A stretch of DNA of 64,000 bases from Amycolatopsis iheyensis (lineage in GTDB: Bacteria > Actinomycetota > Actinomycetes > Mycobacteriales > Pseudonocardiaceae): assembly GCF_024703995.1 (NCBI RefSeq), contig NZ_JAMXQV010000003.1:124001-188000 (forward strand). The letters are read 5' to 3'. Positions within the stretch are counted from its first letter, which is position 1, and each line of letters begins with the position of its first letter. The position numbers were made by a program, and so were the translations under genes. Below are positions 47,401 through 54,797 of the stretch, piece by piece. Below the pieces are notes generated by a model. That model saw only the letters and a list, made by a program, of their open reading frames with translations, searched no databases and had not been told where the DNA came from.

Positions 47401-47542
47401 AGCGCCCCAATGTGGCCTTGGTTGCTCCACCGATGCCCCCACCGCCACCCTCAACGGAGGCGCTCCGCGCCGCAGTGCCTATTCAACGCACCCAAGGGGC
47501 CCTTCGGTGCGTCAGACGCACCGAAGGCCACATTGGGGCGCT
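47401..47542. repeat. Intergenic inverted repeat, family A copy 3 (with insert)
   Basis: Begins AGCGCCCCAATGTGGCCTT and ends AAGGCCACATTGGGGCGCT, like the other family A copies, but 80 bp of unrelated sequence separate the outer left arm from the inner part CCCTTCGGTGCGTCAGACGC. The right end is four bases from the stop codon of the minus-strand GGDEF-EAL gene. So all three copies lie immediately after a gene's 3' end. Confidence 0.88.
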
Positions 47543-47546
47543 CGGG

Positions 47547-49418
47547 TCAGTCGCCGGGGTGGCGGGCGATCAGCTCGTCGACCTCGTCGCCCGTGGCCGA
47601 GTCGCGGACGAACGGGCCGCGGGCCGCGATCACGCCCAGCTGGCGCAGGCGCGCCGCCTGCTCGTGTGTGCGGACGCCCTCGGCGCCGACGCGCAGCTTC
47701 AGCTCGCGGGCCCGCGTGATCAGCTGGGTCAGGTGCCGCAGCGCCGGCTCCGGCGGCGAGTCCGTGTCGAGGGCGTCGACCACCGGGCCCGACAGGATCA
47801 CGTGCCGGATCGGCAGGTCGTGCCGCGGGATCAGCTCCAGGTCCGCCGAGCCGGAGATGGTCAGTACCAGCTGCGTCCCCAGGTCAGCGAGCACGCTGAA
47901 CGACTCCAGGATCTCGCCGTGGGTGTCGAGCACCGACTCGCGGTCGGTGCACAGGCGCAGTGCCTTGGGTGGCAGCTCGTGCTTGTCCAGCTGCTCCTTG
48001 ACCAGCAGCACCAGGTCCGGGTCGATGGCCAGCCGCGCGGGCAGGCGCACGCACACGTCCGGGGCCGCCTCGCCGAAGCGCGTGCGCCAGCGGGCCGTCG
48101 CCGCCATGGACTCCGCCAGCAGCCAGCGCCCGAGCGGCACCGTCATCCCCGTGGTCTGGGCCAGCGGGTAGAACTCCTCGGAGTCGAGCTCGCCCTTCTC
48201 CGGGTGGTTCCACCGCAGCCCGGCGTTGACCGCCGCGAGCCGGTCGGGGTCGGCGAGCTTCACCGTCGGCTGGTAGACGAGCGAGAACTCGCCGTTCTCC
48301 AGCGCGCCCGCGATCACCGCGCCCAGCTGGTAGCGGCCGCGGTCGCGGGCGTCGAGCTCCGGGTCGAACAGCATCCACTGCGCCTTGCCGGCCTCCTTGG
48401 CCCGGTGCAACGCGATTTCCGCGGCCCGCAGCAGCTCGGCCGCGCCACCCTCGACGGCCGCCCGCACGACGATGCCCGCGCTGGCGCTCACGCCGATGCC
48501 GTGCCCACCGAGGTAGATCGGCTCGTTGAGGTCCTCCAGGGCCCGTTCGACCAGCCCGACGACCTCGCTGCCGGTGAGCTCACCCCGCAGCAGCACCGCG
48601 AAGCCGTCGCCGGACAGCCGCGCGACGAACCCGTCGTGGTGGCCGGTGAACACCGCCGACAGCTTGCCCGCCACCCCGCGCAGCACCTGGTCGCCGACAC
48701 CGGCGCCGAGGCCGTCGTTGATCACCTTGAAGCCGTCGACGTCGAGGTAGATGAGCGCGATGTCGTCGCGGGCGCCCGCGCCGAGCGCGGCTTCGAGCTT
48801 GGTCGTGAACGACGACGCGTTGGGCAGCCCGGTGAGCGGGTCGTGCACGTTCTGGTGCAGCAGCCGCTCCTGCAGCAGGTGCAGCTCGTTCACGTCGGAC
48901 ACCATCAGCACCGGGTAGACCGACCCCGGCCGGTCGCCGGGCAGCCGGGCGAGGGTGACGTCGGTCCAGAGCTGCCCGTCTTCGGTGTGGTCGAGCAGCA
49001 TCCGCTCGCGGTAGCGCTCGCGCCCGTTGCGGACCTGCTCGAGCCCGGCCTTGAGCCGCGAGACGTCGTGGTCGGTCGAGCCGAGGTCGGCGAGGTGCCG
49101 GCCGCGCAGCTTCTCCGGCGAGATGCCGAGCAGCTGGCCGAGGGCGAGGTTGGCCTCGACGATGGCGCCGTCCGGGTCGGCCAGCGCGATCCCCATCGGG
49201 GACGCGGCGTAGAGCGCGGTGAACCGGTGCAGCGCGCCGTCGTGCCCCGGCGGGCCGGCGTGGTCGACCGCGTCGTGCGCGATCTCCAGCACGAGGCTCT
49301 CGAGCTCCTCCGGGGGAAGTGTTACTCCTTTGGTGTCGGCCAGGGTCGCCGCCCACCTGCGCGCCACGTCCAGCAGTCCCGGCGCGGCACCGAGCTCAGG
49401 CACACTCCACCTCTTCAC
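47547..49418 (-). CDS. PAS-GGDEF-EAL protein, both catalytic motifs degenerate
   Basis: 623-residue cytosolic protein. A short helical N-terminus, a PAS domain (about 65-180, YAASPMGIALADPDGAIVEAN in part), a GGDEF domain (about 190-355) and an EAL domain (about 365-615). The cyclase signature reads SGDGF instead of GGDEF, though YLDVDGF keeps a metal Asp. The EAL signature reads AGLRWNHP, and other EAL metal residues are also not conserved. So it is probably a c-di-GMP-binding or regulatory protein rather than an enzyme. The ATG at 49418 begins MKRWSVPEL. Confidence 0.9.
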   Translation of the reverse strand: MKRWSVPELGAAPGLLDVARRWAATLADTKGVTLPPEELESLVLEIAHDAVDHAGPPGHDGALHRFTALYAASPMGIALADPDGAIVEANLALGQLLGISPEKLRGRHLADLGSTDHDVSRLKAGLEQVRNGRERYRERMLLDHTEDGQLWTDVTLARLPGDRPGSVYPVLMVSDVNELHLLQERLLHQNVHDPLTGLPNASSFTTKLEAALGAGARDDIALIYLDVDGFKVINDGLGAGVGDQVLRGVAGKLSAVFTGHHDGFVARLSGDGFAVLLRGELTGSEVVGLVERALEDLNEPIYLGGHGIGVSASAGIVVRAAVEGGAAELLRAAEIALHRAKEAGKAQWMLFDPELDARDRGRYQLGAVIAGALENGEFSLVYQPTVKLADPDRLAAVNAGLRWNHPEKGELDSEEFYPLAQTTGMTVPLGRWLLAESMAATARWRTRFGEAAPDVCVRLPARLAIDPDLVLLVKEQLDKHELPPKALRLCTDRESVLDTHGEILESFSVLADLGTQLVLTISGSADLELIPRHDLPIRHVILSGPVVDALDTDSPPEPALRHLTQLITRARELKLRVGAEGVRTHEQAARLRQLGVIAARGPFVRDSATGDEVDELIARHPGD

Positions 49419-49593
49419 GCACAGGTCAGCCCAGTTCAGACGCGGTGTCGGAGATCATGAAGCCACACTAGGTACCCCTCGCCCGCGATCGATGCCACGC
49501 CATCATGCGCGTAACGGGGTGTCTACCGGCTGAACGAGTGAACGAATCTCCACATGCGGTAACTTTTCGTTACACCGGGTGTGCGTGCCCGGG

Positions 49594-51054
49594 TCAGCGA
49601 GGGGTCAGCCGGACCGGGAGACCGTCGGCGGGCACCGGCAGCGAGACGTAGTCCCACTTCGCGGTGTAACTCTCCGGAACCGACCAGCGGTGCGCCCGCA
49701 GCATTTCGTGCATCAGCAACTTGACCTCGAGGCTGCCGAAGTGGAGGCCGATGCACTTGTGCGCGCCGCCGCCGAAGGGCATCCACGCCATCCGGTGCGA
49801 CTTGTCCTCGCGGCGCGGCTCGGCGAAGCGCTCGGGGTCGAACTCGAAGGGGTTCGTCCAGCACTCCGGCGTGAAGTGGTTGACCGTCGGCGAGACGCCG
49901 CACAGGGTGCCGGCCGGGATGTAGTGGCCGAGCACCTCGGTGTCCTTGACGGTCTGCCGGGTCAGCGACGGCACCGGCGCGACGAGCCGCAGCGCCTCCT
50001 TCATGACGAGGTCGAGCGTCTCGAGCCGGTCGATGGCCTCGATGTCGAGCAGGTCGTCGCCCAGGGCCAGGGACTCCTCGCGGGCGCGCTCCTGCCACTC
50101 CGGGTGCTTGGCGAGGTAGTAGGCCATGGCGCTGCTGGTGATGGTCGTGGTGTCGTGCGCGGCCATCATCAGGAAGATCATGTGGTTGACGATGTCGGTG
50201 TCGGTGAACCGGTCGCCGTCTTCGGTGGTGGCGTGGCAGAGTGCGGTGAAGAGGTCGTCGCCGTCGGAGTTCCGCTTGGCGGGCAGGGTTTCGCCGAAGT
50301 AGCGCTCGAGGACCTTCCGCCCGTGCAGCCCGGCCGACCAGCGCCCGCCGGGCACCGGGTAGCGCACCAGCGCGGTGCCGGCGCGCACCGAGCTGACGAA
50401 CGCGCGGTTGATCCGGTGGGCGTCGTCGCCGCTGCGCATGCCCATGAAGACGCGGGTCGCGACGTCGAGGGTCAGCTGCTTGAGCGCCCAGTACAGCCGC
50501 GGGCGGTCGTTCGAGCCCCAGCTCGCGACGCCTTCGCGCAGCGCCGGGCCCATCTCGCCGACGTAACCGGCCAGGCGCGGGCGCGTGAAGGCCTCCTGCA
50601 TGATGCGGCGGTGCAGGTGGTGCTCGCCGAAGTCCATCAGCATCAGGCCGCGTTCGAAGAACTTCTCGATGAAGAACTTCCAGCCCTCCTGGGAGAACGC
50701 CTTGTCCTTGTTGACGAGCGCGATCTGGGTGGCTTCCGGCCCGGAGAGCGCGACGATCCTGCGCCCGAAGCCGCCGGTCCACGAGACGGGACCGTAGAGC
50801 TCGTAGCGGCGCAGGCCGAAGGCGGGCCCGAAGCGCATCATCTCGAGCATGTGCCCGACGACCGGTGGGCCTTCGTCGCCCAGGACGGGCTTGAGCCCGC
50901 TGCCGGCGGGCGGGGTGGCGAGTTCCTTGACGGGCCAGCGCGACTGCAGCCAGCGTTCGTCGACCTTGTGGGGGAGGGGAAGCGCGGTGAGCGGCGGAAC
51001 GCGTTCGCGCAGTGCTTCGGCCGCTCGGCTTACGGTGCCCGGCAAAGTGACCAT
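49594..51054 (-). CDS. Cytochrome P450
   Basis: 486-residue P450. The I-helix oxygen motif is MAAHDTTTITS, the ExxR is KEALRLV, the PERF-like motif is FDPERF and the haem loop FGGGAHKCIGLHFG with Cys434 as haem ligand. At 486 residues it is longer than most soluble bacterial P450s and recalls the CYP51/CYP136-like group with sterol or lipid substrates. No ferredoxin gene adjoins it. The 175 bp after its stop, before the GGDEF-EAL gene, show no gene. Confidence 0.95.
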   Translation of the reverse strand: MVTLPGTVSRAAEALRERVPPLTALPLPHKVDERWLQSRWPVKELATPPAGSGLKPVLGDEGPPVVGHMLEMMRFGPAFGLRRYELYGPVSWTGGFGRRIVALSGPEATQIALVNKDKAFSQEGWKFFIEKFFERGLMLMDFGEHHLHRRIMQEAFTRPRLAGYVGEMGPALREGVASWGSNDRPRLYWALKQLTLDVATRVFMGMRSGDDAHRINRAFVSSVRAGTALVRYPVPGGRWSAGLHGRKVLERYFGETLPAKRNSDGDDLFTALCHATTEDGDRFTDTDIVNHMIFLMMAAHDTTTITSSAMAYYLAKHPEWQERAREESLALGDDLLDIEAIDRLETLDLVMKEALRLVAPVPSLTRQTVKDTEVLGHYIPAGTLCGVSPTVNHFTPECWTNPFEFDPERFAEPRREDKSHRMAWMPFGGGAHKCIGLHFGSLEVKLLMHEMLRAHRWSVPESYTAKWDYVSLPVPADGLPVRLTPR

Positions 51055-51310
51055 CTCCCCGCTGAGATCGGCTACCCCTCACACGATGCACCCTTGTTGA
51101 CGATGTGACAACAGGTTGGGGTGTCCTCTTTTCGGGTGGCTTCTCAGCGGGCTGAGGGATCGGGCGTGCGCGGCGCCGGCGGCCGGGAGTGTGCTGCGCG
51201 GTGGGGATGGGCCGGGTTGACGACGCCGGCTCGCCGCGGTGGCGGCGGTCGGGCGGGCCGGTGCGGTTGCGAGCGTGGCGGAGGTCAGTCGGGCCGGCGC
51301 GGCGAACCCG
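51055..51310. other. Intergenic stretch upstream of P450
   Basis: About 256 bp. Near the P450 start is TGTTG-N9-CAACA (51095-51113), a possible operator. The rest is very GC-rich with two approximate copies of GCGAGCGTGGCG and no supported gene. Confidence 0.4.
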
Positions 51311-52246
51311 CTACCGCCGCGAGCGTGGCGCCGCGGCCGGTCCACCATCCGCCACACGGCGGAAGTCGCTCGGGTTGCTCCCTCGCACCCGCTTGAACGC
51401 GGCACTGAAGCCGAACGGATCGGCGTAACCCACGGCGCGGGCCACCTCCGCGACGGCTTTGCCTTCGGCCAGCAGATCGGCGGCCAGCGCCATCCGCCGA
51501 TGCGTCAGGTAGGTCAACGGCGGCTCTCCGACCAACTCGGTGAACCGCTTGGCCAGCGTCGACCGTGACACGCCCGTGCGGCCGGCCAACGACCCGACCG
51601 TCCACGGCTCCGCCGGCGAGGCGTGCAGCAGCCGCAGCGCGTGCCCGACCACCGGGTCGCGCTGCGCCGTCCACCACGCCGGTGGTGCGCCGCCCGGGCG
51701 GTCGAACCACTCGCGCAACGTGCAGACCAGCATCCAGTCCAGCAGCCGGTCGAGCACTACCTGCTGGCCCGGTGCGTCGACCGCGACCTCGGCGGCGAGG
51801 TGGTCCAGCACCGCGTCGCCCGTGCCGCCGCCCGCGACGCGCAGGACCGCCGGCAGGGCGTCCAGGAGGCGAGCGCCGATCTCGCCGTGCAGCGGGTAGG
51901 CGCCGGTGATCAACGTCGTCGTGCCGGGGCCGGGATCGTGCCAGCCTCGCCGGTGGCGGGCGCCGCCTTCCTCCGGCGTCGCGCAGAACTCGCCGCACGC
52001 GAGCGGCTCGGCCCGGGTGCCGAGCTCGTCGACGAAGCTGAACGTGCCGGGCCCGCGCACGACCACCGTGTCGTAGGCGTTCAGCGGCTCCGGTGTGCCG
52101 GTCTCGGGCACGATCCAGCCGCCGCCGTCGAGGACGGTGCACAACGTCAGCGGCGCGCCGTCGACGAAGTGCAGTGCCCAGGGCGCGGCGAGGCTCGAAC
52201 TGCCGAACAGCGAGCCGCGGGCTCGTAGGTCACCGAATGCGTCCAC
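51311..52246 (-). CDS. AraC family regulator with N-terminal cupin
   Basis: 311-residue regulator. The N-terminal cupin_6-type sensing domain begins DAFGDLRARGSLFGSSSLA and contains APWALHFVDGAPLTLCTVLDGGG (in part). Two C-terminal helix-turn-helix units cover about 205-300 (WTVGSLAGRTGVSRSTLAKRF and AVAEVARAVGYADPFGFSAAF). The GTG at 52246 matches the usual start of this family. An ATG at 52321 would add 25 residues and overlaps the ATG of the divergent gene on the opposite strand. The targets may be the P450 or the divergent gene. Confidence 0.88.
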   Translation of the reverse strand: MDAFGDLRARGSLFGSSSLAAPWALHFVDGAPLTLCTVLDGGGWIVPETGTPEPLNAYDTVVVRGPGTFSFVDELGTRAEPLACGEFCATPEEGGARHRRGWHDPGPGTTTLITGAYPLHGEIGARLLDALPAVLRVAGGGTGDAVLDHLAAEVAVDAPGQQVVLDRLLDWMLVCTLREWFDRPGGAPPAWWTAQRDPVVGHALRLLHASPAEPWTVGSLAGRTGVSRSTLAKRFTELVGEPPLTYLTHRRMALAADLLAEGKAVAEVARAVGYADPFGFSAAFKRVRGSNPSDFRRVADGGPAAAPRSRR

Positions 52247-52319
52247 GATCAGACGATGACACAGGAAACCCAGGGTTTCACCTATGGGATCGTCCGGGCC
52301 GGTCCGGTTCACTGGGGTC

Positions 52320-52721
52320 ATGGACGCACTGACCCCCGAGGACCTCGACTTCCTCCGCCGCCCGCTGCACGGATTCCTGACCGTCGCCGGGGGTGAACCC
52401 CGGCCGGTGTGGTTCGAGGCCACGGCCGGCGGCGTCGAGCTGTTCACCGAACCGGACGCGCTCAAGGTGCGACGCCTGCGCCGCGACCCGCGCGCGTCGA
52501 TCGTCGTCGCGGCGCCCGTGGGGGAGCGGGAACGCTGGGTGTCGGTCGCCGGCCGCGTCTCCATGGAGGAGAACGGTGCCCACGACCTCGCCGCGCGCCT
52601 GGCCGCCCGCTACTGGGACCTCGACGACCCGGTGCGCGCCGCCGACCTCAAGGAAATCCTGGCCGCCGACCAGCTCCGCGTGGTCATCCACCCGGAAACC
52701 GTGCGCCGCTACACGTACTGA
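52320..52721 (+). CDS. PPOX-class F420/FMN-dependent split-barrel protein
   Basis: 133-residue pyridoxamine-phosphate-oxidase-like split barrel: FLRRPLHGFLTVAGGEPRPVWFEATAGGVELFTE (in part), DPRASIVVAAPVGERERWVSVAGRVSM. Members of this class in actinobacteria bind F420 or FMN and reduce small molecules. The ATG shares bases with an alternative start of the divergent AraC gene. Its 3' end overlaps the convergent hydrolase by 13 bp. Confidence 0.86.
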   Translation: MDALTPEDLDFLRRPLHGFLTVAGGEPRPVWFEATAGGVELFTEPDALKVRRLRRDPRASIVVAAPVGERERWVSVAGRVSMEENGAHDLAARLAARYWDLDDPVRAADLKEILAADQLRVVIHPETVRRYTY

Positions 52722-53617
52722 CCGAAGTACTCGGCGAGCTTCGCGACGGCGGGGTCGATGTACTCGCGCTTGTCGTACAGATCGACGTGGCTCGCGCCCT
52801 CGATCCAGTGGATCTCCGCGGGCCCGGTCGCGCGCCGGTGGGCTTCCAGGCCCATCCACGCGGTCGCCGCGCGCTCGCCGAGGATCTGCAGCACCGGGCG
52901 CGGGCCGATCAGCGGCACGGCGTGGAAGACGTCGCTCGCGGCCATCCGGTCGACGCTGTCCCAGGTCAGGAACTTCGCCGAGCGCTCGTGGAAGCCGCGC
53001 TGGCCGCAGTAGTACTCCCAGCCCTCGATGCCGTGCTGCCCGCCCAGCACGCCAGCCTCCTCGGCGGTAGCAGGGAACATCGTCAGCACGCCGGGGTCCT
53101 CGCCGCGGGCGGCGGCGGTGCGGGCCTGGGCGGCCGCGTCGAGCAGGCCCTGGAAGACGGCCGGGTCCTGGGTGCCGTCGGCGCCGTAGCGGAACTGACG
53201 CGCCGGCTCGGCGGTGCTGACGGTCGCGACGGCCTTGACGCGGTGGTCGCCCGCGGCGGCTGCGAGCGAATAACCGCCGGAAGCGCAGATGCCGAGCAGC
53301 CCGATCCGGCCGGCGTCGACCTCAGGCCGGGTGGTCAGGAACGAGACAGCGGCCTTGAAGTCCTCGATCCGCTGGGCCGGGTCCTCCAGGCCGCGGGGGA
53401 GACCGCCGGACTCGCCCTGGTACGCGGCGTCGAAGGCCAGCGTGACGAAGCCGCGCTCGGCCATCAGCCGCGCGTAGGTGCCGGAAGTCTGTTCTTTGAC
53501 GCCGGTGCCGGGGTGCCCGACTACCAAGGCCGGCAGCGGGGCGGCGGCGTCGGGGACGTAGAGGTGCGCGGCGAGGTCGATGCCGGCGCTGGGGAAGGTG
53601 ACGGTGGTCTTGGTCAT
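52709..53617 (-). CDS. Alpha/beta hydrolase, DUF1100/dienelactone-type
   Basis: 302-residue alpha/beta hydrolase. The oxyanion part is VVGHPGTGVKEQTSG, the nucleophile is GICASGGYSL, and the catalytic His region is EGASHVDLYDK. The CASGG elbow and the YYCGQRGFHERS insertion match hydrolases annotated as dienelactone-hydrolase-like or YcjY-type. The ATG at 53617 has a GGTGGAG ribosome site. A 46-bp palindrome lies just upstream, between this gene and nrdB. Confidence 0.88.
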   Translation of the reverse strand: MTKTTVTFPSAGIDLAAHLYVPDAAAPLPALVVGHPGTGVKEQTSGTYARLMAERGFVTLAFDAAYQGESGGLPRGLEDPAQRIEDFKAAVSFLTTRPEVDAGRIGLLGICASGGYSLAAAAGDHRVKAVATVSTAEPARQFRYGADGTQDPAVFQGLLDAAAQARTAAARGEDPGVLTMFPATAEEAGVLGGQHGIEGWEYYCGQRGFHERSAKFLTWDSVDRMAASDVFHAVPLIGPRPVLQILGERAATAWMGLEAHRRATGPAEIHWIEGASHVDLYDKREYIDPAVAKLAEYFGQYV

Positions 53618-53654
53618 GACTCCACCGTGGACCCGGGACGTGGCCGGGAAAAGC

Positions 53655-53700
53655 CGCGGGTTCCTGCCTGGGAAGGATCCTTCCCAGGCAGGAACCCGCG
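53655..53700. terminator. 46-bp perfect palindrome after nrdB
   Basis: Two 23-bp arms meet at a central GGATCC with no spacer; the left arm starts CGCGGGTTCCTGCCTGGGAA. It lies 10 bp after the nrdB stop and 38 bp before the next gene start on the minus strand. As RNA it forms a very stable hairpin and is most simply the terminator of nrdA-nrdB. Confidence 0.85.
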
Positions 53701-53709
53701 ATCGGGACG

Positions 53710-54783
53710 TCAGTCCCAGTCGAGCGCGCCGCCCGACTGGTACTCGATGACGCGGGTCTCGAAGAAGTTCTTCTCCTTCTTCAGGTCCATCGCCTCGGAC
53801 ATCCACGGGAACGGGTTCTCGGTCTCGCCGAAGATCGGCTGGAGGCCGATCTGCTGCGCGCGCCGGTCGGTGATGAAGTGCATGTACTGCTCGCACAGCT
53901 GCGCCGACAGGCCGAGCATCCCGCGCGGCATGGTGTCGCGCGCGTAGTTGACCTCGAGCTCGCACGCGTCCTTCAGCATGCCGCGCACCTCGGCCTGGAA
54001 CTCCTCGGTCCACAGGTGCGGGTTCTCGATCTTGATCTGGTTGATGCAGTCGATGCCGAAGTTCAGGTGGATCGACTCGTCGCGCAGGATGTACTGGTAC
54101 TGCTCGGCGATGCCGACCATCTTGTTCCGGCGGCCCAGCGACAGGATCTGCGCGAAGCCGGTGTAGAACCACATGCCCTCGAAGATCACGTAGAACGCCA
54201 CGAGGTCACGCAGGAATGCCTGGTCGGCTTCCGGCGTCCCGGTCTCGAAGTCCGGGTTCTCCAGGTTCTGCGTGTACTTCAGCGCCCACGCGTCCTTCTC
54301 CGAAATGGAGGGGACCTCGCGGTACATGTTGAACAGCTCGCCCTCGACCAGGCCGAGGCTCTCGCAGATGTACTGGAAGGTGTGCGTGTGCACGGCTTCC
54401 TCGAACGCCTGGCGCAACAGGTACTGGCGGCACTCGGGGTTGGTGATCTGCCGGTACACCGCGAGCACGATGTTGTTGGCCACCAAGGACTCCGCGGTCG
54501 CGAAGAAGCCCAGGTTGCGCTTGAGCATCTGCCGCTCGTCCTCGGTGAGGCCGTCCGGCGACTTCCACAGCGCGATGTCGGCCTGCATGGCGACCTCGGT
54601 CGGCATCCAGTGGTTGTTGCAGCCGGCCAGGTACTTCTCCCACGCCCACTTGTACTTCATGGGCAGCAGCTGGTTGACGTCGGCGCGCGCGTTGATCATG
54701 CGCTTGTCGTCGACGTCGATCCGGGCGGCGCCGACCTCGATCTCCCCGAGGCCGGTGGCGTCCGTCGTCTCCACGTTGGTCAT
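53710..54783 (-). CDS. nrdB: Ribonucleotide reductase small subunit, class Ic-like (Tyr-less R2)
   Basis: 357-residue R2 subunit. Metal ligands are Glu98 (TAESLVANN), Glu129 and His132 (EEAVH), Glu202 (IFEGMW), Glu236 and His239 (RDESIH). Each equals the Chlamydia trachomatis class Ic ligand number plus 9 (E89, E120, H123, E193, E227, H230). The position of the radical tyrosine is Phe136 (HTF), as Phe127 in Chlamydia; Tyr138 and Tyr231 match its relay tyrosines. So it probably uses a Mn/Fe cofactor rather than a tyrosyl radical. The C-terminal tail VIEYQSGG carries the transfer Tyr348. It is 14 bp downstream of nrdA. Confidence 0.95.
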   Translation of the reverse strand: MTNVETTDATGLGEIEVGAARIDVDDKRMINARADVNQLLPMKYKWAWEKYLAGCNNHWMPTEVAMQADIALWKSPDGLTEDERQMLKRNLGFFATAESLVANNIVLAVYRQITNPECRQYLLRQAFEEAVHTHTFQYICESLGLVEGELFNMYREVPSISEKDAWALKYTQNLENPDFETGTPEADQAFLRDLVAFYVIFEGMWFYTGFAQILSLGRRNKMVGIAEQYQYILRDESIHLNFGIDCINQIKIENPHLWTEEFQAEVRGMLKDACELEVNYARDTMPRGMLGLSAQLCEQYMHFITDRRAQQIGLQPIFGETENPFPWMSEAMDLKKEKNFFETRVIEYQSGGALDWD

Positions 54784-54797
54784 GTTCCTGAGGTTCC

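Noticed and set aside
49557-49577. GTAAC-TTTTC-GTTAC hairpin between the P450 and GGDEF-EAL genes
   Set aside because: Only five paired bases; too weak to call a terminator.
51121-51428. Overlapping plus-strand ORFs upstream of the P450 gene
   Set aside because: Gly/Arg-rich low-complexity translation of GC-rich intergenic and antisense AraC sequence.
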